The translations under genes and the position numbers were made by a program. Shown here piece after piece: positions 61,126-64,000 of a stretch of DNA of 64,000 nt. Within the stretch, counting starts at the first letter, position 1. Each line of letters starts with the position of its first letter. This DNA is from Cypionkella sp. (GTDB taxonomy: Bacteria > Pseudomonadota > Alphaproteobacteria > Rhodobacterales > Rhodobacteraceae), in assembly GCF_028290025.1 (NCBI RefSeq), contig NZ_JAQGKQ010000026.1, positions 29,848-93,847 of the forward strand. The letters are read 5' to 3'. The notes under the pieces are model-generated. The model did no database searches. It was not told the origin of the DNA and saw only the letters and a program-made list of their open reading frames with translations.

Positions 61126-62088
61126 ATGACAACCATCACCAGACGGACGCTCGGGCTTGTGACCGCTGCCAGCATTTTGGCAATGGCCGCAACCGGCGCA
61201 TTTGCCCAAGATAAGAAGGTTATCGCTGTTTCAATTCCAGCCGCGACGCATGGTTGGACGGGCGGCGTAGTCTATCATGCCGAGCAGGCGGAAAAAGAAA
61301 TCGAGGCCGCCTTTCCGAACATTGATGTGATCGTGAAAACCTCACCTTCTGCCGAAGCGCAAGTCTCGGCACTAGAGGATCTCTCTGCCAGCCAAAAGCT
61401 CGACGCGCTGGTTATTCTGCCCTTCACTTCGGAAGAATTGACCGGCCCAGTCGCACAGGTCAAAGCGAATGGCACGTTCATCACCGTGGTGGACCGCGGC
61501 TTGGCTGACCCGTCGATCCAAGATCTGTATGTCGCGGGTGACAACATTGCAGTTGGCGCAAATACTGCCAAATGGTTGGCGGAAAAACTGGGCAACGAAG
61601 GCAAGATCGTCGTTCTGCGCGGCATTCCCACAGTGATTGATGATGAACGCATCCAAGGCTTCACGGATGTCATCAAAGGCACGAAAATCGAAATCCTTGA
61701 TATCCAATATGCCAATTGGAACAAGGACGAAGCCTTCACGCTGATGCAGGACTATCTGGCCAAGTACCCGCAAATCGATGCGGTCTGGGCCAACGATGAC
61801 GACATGCTGCTGGGCGTGCTGGAAGCTGTGAAGCAATCGGGCCGGACAGAGATTAAATACGCACTTGGCGGCAACGGCATGAAGGATGTGGTGAAGATGG
61901 TCATGGACAAAGACCCGATGACGCCAATCTCGACCCCATACCCACCATCAATGATCAAATCGGCGATCTACATGGCGGCTGCCCAGTTCGTCGGCCAAGC
62001 GCCGATGCGCGGTAATTTCAAACTGGATGCGCCGCTGATCACCCCCGAGAACGCCGATCAGTTCTATTTCCCCGACTCGCCGTTCTGA
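61126..62088 (+). CDS. Sugar-type periplasmic binding protein (RbsB-like)
   Basis: A 320-residue type I periplasmic binding protein with a signal peptide (about residues 1-27, including TRRTLGLVTAASILAMAA and cleavage near AFAQDKK). The two lobes show KKVIAVSIPAATHGWTGGVV, DALVILPFTSEELTGPVAQV near 95, VVDRGLADPSIQDLYVAGDN near 120 and DAVWANDDDMLLGVLEAVKQ near 220. Proteins of this class bind pentoses, hexoses, polyols or autoinducer-type ligands. GGGAGGA lies before the ATG. It is the last importer gene; the DJ-1-like gene follows by 56 nt. Confidence 0.88.
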   Translation: MTTITRRTLGLVTAASILAMAATGAFAQDKKVIAVSIPAATHGWTGGVVYHAEQAEKEIEAAFPNIDVIVKTSPSAEAQVSALEDLSASQKLDALVILPFTSEELTGPVAQVKANGTFITVVDRGLADPSIQDLYVAGDNIAVGANTAKWLAEKLGNEGKIVVLRGIPTVIDDERIQGFTDVIKGTKIEILDIQYANWNKDEAFTLMQDYLAKYPQIDAVWANDDDMLLGVLEAVKQSGRTEIKYALGGNGMKDVVKMVMDKDPMTPISTPYPPSMIKSAIYMAAAQFVGQAPMRGNFKLDAPLITPENADQFYFPDSPF

Positions 62089-62144
62089 TAATCACAGGCG
62101 CCCGTAACCGGGCGCCCGCTCTACCAATCCATAGGAGAAACGAA

Positions 62145-62732
62145 ATGCCCGGTAAAAAAATCCTGATGCTCTGCGGTGAATTCACCGAAGAATATGAAAT
62201 CTTTGTGTTCCAACAGGGGATGGAAGCCGTCGGCCACACTGTCCACGTCATCTGCCCCGACAAGAAAAAAGGCGAACGTATCCAGTCCTCGCTGCATGAT
62301 TTTGAGGGACACCAAACCTACATTGAACGCTTCGGTCATCTGATCGAGATCAATAAGACCTTCTCAGAAGTTGTGCTCGACGACTACGATGCGGTCTACT
62401 GTGCTGGTGGGCGCGGGCCGGAATACATCCGTACAGATAAGCGGATTCAAGCAATGGTCCGCCACTTCCACGACACGCAGAAGCCGATTTTCACCATTTG
62501 CCACGGTGTGCAGATTTTGGTTGCCGTCGATGGCGTGATACGCGGCAAGAAGGTTGCGGCCCTTGGCGCTTGCGAGCCGGAAGTGATCCTCGCCGGAGGC
62601 ACCTACATCGACGTCAATCCCTATGAAGCCTATGTCGATGGCACCATGGTTTCGGCAAAAGGCTGGACCGGTCTTGGCGCTTTCATGCGGGAATGCATGA
62701 AGGTGCTTGGAACCGAGATTACTCATAACTGA
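62145..62732 (+). CDS. DJ-1/PfpI family protein
   Basis: The 195-residue protein has the DJ-1/PfpI flavodoxin-like fold. The elbow FTICHGVQILVAV (about residue 118) holds the reactive Cys followed by His, and the N-terminal CGEFTEEYE carries the Glu that supports the Cys in this family. YDAVYCAGGRGPEYIRTDK (about 83) and CEPEVILAGGTYIDV (about 145) are also typical. Members act as glyoxalases, deglycases, hydrolases or chaperones. In a sugar-importer operon it could detoxify reactive carbonyls or hydrolyse an intermediate. GGAGA lies before the ATG. It is the last gene before a bidirectional terminator. Confidence 0.87.
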   Translation: MPGKKILMLCGEFTEEYEIFVFQQGMEAVGHTVHVICPDKKKGERIQSSLHDFEGHQTYIERFGHLIEINKTFSEVVLDDYDAVYCAGGRGPEYIRTDKRIQAMVRHFHDTQKPIFTICHGVQILVAVDGVIRGKKVAALGACEPEVILAGGTYIDVNPYEAYVDGTMVSAKGWTGLGAFMRECMKVLGTEITHN

Positions 62733-62848
62733 TTGCAAACACATGTGGCCGTTTGTCGACACGGTTTGCCTGACGGCCATCGGCTCGCCACGTTGTGTGC
62801 TAAAGGAAACCTTTTTCTCTCCGGCTGCATTGCGTGCTTAATAACGAC

Positions 62849-62874
62849 AAAGGCTCGCCATTTGGCGAGCCTTT
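62849..62874. terminator. Bidirectional terminator
   Basis: AAAGGCTCGCC (62849-62859) and GGCGAGCCTTT (62864-62874) form a perfect 11-bp stem with an ATTT loop. It lies between the convergent DJ-1 and PRC-barrel genes and has A/T ends in both directions. Confidence 0.85.
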
Positions 62875-62895
62875 GAGTGTTTCTTGATCGAAGGG

Positions 62896-63954
62896 TTAGT
62901 TTTCGTAGTTTGGCATGGCTTCGAGCTGTTCTTTGGTTTGGTTCACATAGACGCGCAGATCGTTGCCTTGGGTTTGGCGGAGGATATCGACGTCGGTCAG
63001 CTTCATTGCAACCGGCTTTTGGCCCATCCCCAAGAAGCCACCAACATCAATCACCACATCCGTCACTTTGCCGTCCGCCGACAGCACGAGGTCGGCGACC
63101 TCGCCAATTGACTCGTCATTTGCGTCGTAAACGCTCGCACCGGTGAGGCTTTCCGAGGTCAGATAAGAGGCATCGGCGATCTCATAACCCTCGCGTGCCA
63201 TCGGCTGACGGGTGGCCGTCCCCGCAGTGGTGTCTGTGCCAGCGGCGCTGTCGGTCCCGGTGGTGGCACCAGTCGCCGCAGTCGCATCAGTTCCCGCAGT
63301 GGTGCTTGTACCCGCCGCGGTACCCGTACCCGCCGCAGTGCCTGTTCCTGCAGTGGCATCGGTACCACCCGCAGTGCTATCGGTGCCGACAGCCGAACCA
63401 GCCCCACCAGTGGTGCTTGTGCCCGCCGTAGTGTCAGTACCAGCAGTGGCATCCGTGCCAGCGGCGGTGGTCGTACCAGCTGTGGTGTCGGTTCCAGCTG
63501 TACCCGCAGCGGGTGCCACCGCATCGCTGTTCATCGAGTAGTTTGGCGCGGCTTCGAGATCGGCACGCGCGGCGGACATCACCAGAAAGAAGTCATCTGG
63601 TGCATCACCGGTGGCGCTGTCGCTCACAAACTTGATGGCCTCCATGCCGACGGCGACCTGACGCTCACCTGCACCCAGAAAACCGCCAATATCTACCAGC
63701 ACGGCATCGACTTTTCCGTCCCGCGACAATACCACGTCATTGATCTCGCCGATGTCGTCCCACCCTTCCTGAGCGCCCGCATACTCGGTTGCATCAAGCG
63801 GCGCTTCGGACGCATAAACCCGCATTCCGATAAAGTCGGACGCGCGCACATTCATCGGATCCATCGCCGCACGGAACATGCTGCCTGCGTCCTGCCCGAA
63901 AGCCGAACCCGCAAGAGCGGTAAAAACCGCCGTGGAAAGCATAAGTTTTTTCAT
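62896..63954 (-). CDS. Secreted protein with two PRC-barrel domains and a Thr/Gly/Ala repeat linker
   Basis: The 352-residue protein has a signal peptide (about residues 1-21, LMLSTAVFTALAGSAFGQ). The first PRC-barrel (about 35-135) includes GWDDIGEINDVVLSRDGKVD and VDIGGFLGAGERQVAV. The second (about 255-345) has SIGEVADLVLSADGKV and VDVGGFLGMGQKPVAM. Each ends in an LEA-x-PNY string (LEAAPNYSMN and LEAMPNYEN), so the two are internal duplicates. Between them (about 140-245) runs a low-complexity linker of repeating TDTTAGT, TAAGT and TDATAGT units. ATG 63954 is chosen among three tandem ATGs because GGAG is then 6 nt away. PRC barrels are found in reaction-centre H subunits and RimM; function here is unknown. 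Confidence 0.82.
   Translation of the reverse strand: MKKLMLSTAVFTALAGSAFGQDAGSMFRAAMDPMNVRASDFIGMRVYASEAPLDATEYAGAQEGWDDIGEINDVVLSRDGKVDAVLVDIGGFLGAGERQVAVGMEAIKFVSDSATGDAPDDFFLVMSAARADLEAAPNYSMNSDAVAPAAGTAGTDTTAGTTTAAGTDATAGTDTTAGTSTTGGAGSAVGTDSTAGGTDATAGTGTAAGTGTAAGTSTTAGTDATAATGATTGTDSAAGTDTTAGTATRQPMAREGYEIADASYLTSESLTGASVYDANDESIGEVADLVLSADGKVTDVVIDVGGFLGMGQKPVAMKLTDVDILRQTQGNDLRVYVNQTKEQLEAMPNYEN
63200..63510. repeat. Degenerate tandem repeat encoding the Thr/Gly/Ala linker
   Basis: About 300 bases of short imperfect units (15-24 nt) on the coding minus strand encode repeats of the form GTDTTAGT and GTAAGT. Unit order varies, so copy number may change by slippage without breaking the frame when units are multiples of three. 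Confidence 0.7.
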
Positions 63955-64000
63955 CATCATCTCCAGTTGATGTATGTTTCGATGACGCAGAGATGCGCTG

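Noticed and set aside
63195..63541. Plus-strand frames rich in Val/Pro/Ala or Gln/Trp/Cys opposite the PRC-barrel linker
   Set aside because: They are shadows of the repeated linker codons on the other strand.
1..64000. tRNA, rRNA, CRISPR arrays and intact insertion sequences
   Set aside because: Reading both strands showed no cloverleaf with a T-arm, no regularly spaced repeats and no transposase; a covariance-model search would be needed for small RNAs.

Overview
The window looks like a chromosomal segment of a Rhodobacteraceae-type alphaproteobacterium. The evidence is a moderately GC-rich sequence, a complete cbb3 oxidase locus next to an FnrL regulator with FnrL-type boxes, RTX proteins, and a VPLPA-type C-terminal sorting signal. 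No rRNA, tRNA, CRISPR array or intact insertion sequence was recognised. About 50 protein genes are supported, including one (ccoS, 57 aa) that is easily missed because it is so short.

Region 1 (1-15.2 kb) is metabolic. A molybdopterin S/N-oxide reductase is cut by the left edge. A plus-strand series follows: a peptide/nickel-type ABC importer (binding protein, two permeases, a double ATPase), two luciferase-like flavin monooxygenases, an acyl-CoA-dehydrogenase-like flavoenzyme, a ketopantoate-reductase-like protein, a TetR regulator and a kappa-GST/HCCA-isomerase-like protein. Many junctions are 4-nt overlaps. The content suggests import and oxidative breakdown of a small organic compound, possibly organosulfur. 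A convergent FAD-linked D-lactate-dehydrogenase-like gene closes the region.

Region 2 (15.2-40 kb) is an exopolysaccharide and cell-surface locus. After about 1 kb of apparently decayed DNA comes a minus-strand run: a truncated GlmU-like uridylyltransferase, an ExoF-like export protein, a LegB-like 4,6-dehydratase, an initiating sugar-phosphate transferase, a DegT aminotransferase and a sugar nucleotidyltransferase. Two RTX-type secreted proteins, a Wzc/ExoP-like co-polymerase with BY-kinase domain, a Wzy/O-antigen-ligase-like membrane protein, a GT4 glycosyltransferase and a membrane-anchored putative glycoside hydrolase follow. Divergently transcribed is a three-gene unit of P-loop kinase, Wzx-like flippase and nucleotidyltransferase-kinase fusion. 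Then come a LuxR-type regulator with a degenerate receiver and a VPLPA-CTERM surface protein.

Region 3 (40-54 kb) is microaerobic respiration and stress: fnrL, a tandem universal stress protein, and ccoNOQP-ccoGHIS, with two FnrL boxes between uspA and ccoN. A large-subunit catalase, a YciE/DUF892 ferritin-like protein and a TrxB-like flavoprotein follow.

Region 4 (54-64 kb) holds two divergent units: Fe-ADH, semialdehyde dehydrogenase and a frameshifted alpha/beta hydrolase on the minus strand; a GntR regulator, a sugar-type ABC importer and a DJ-1/PfpI protein on the plus strand. The enzymes resemble the lactone to hydroxyacid to semialdehyde to diacid logic of gamma-butyrolactone use. A periplasmic protein with two PRC-barrel domains joined by a Thr/Gly/Ala repeat linker ends the window.
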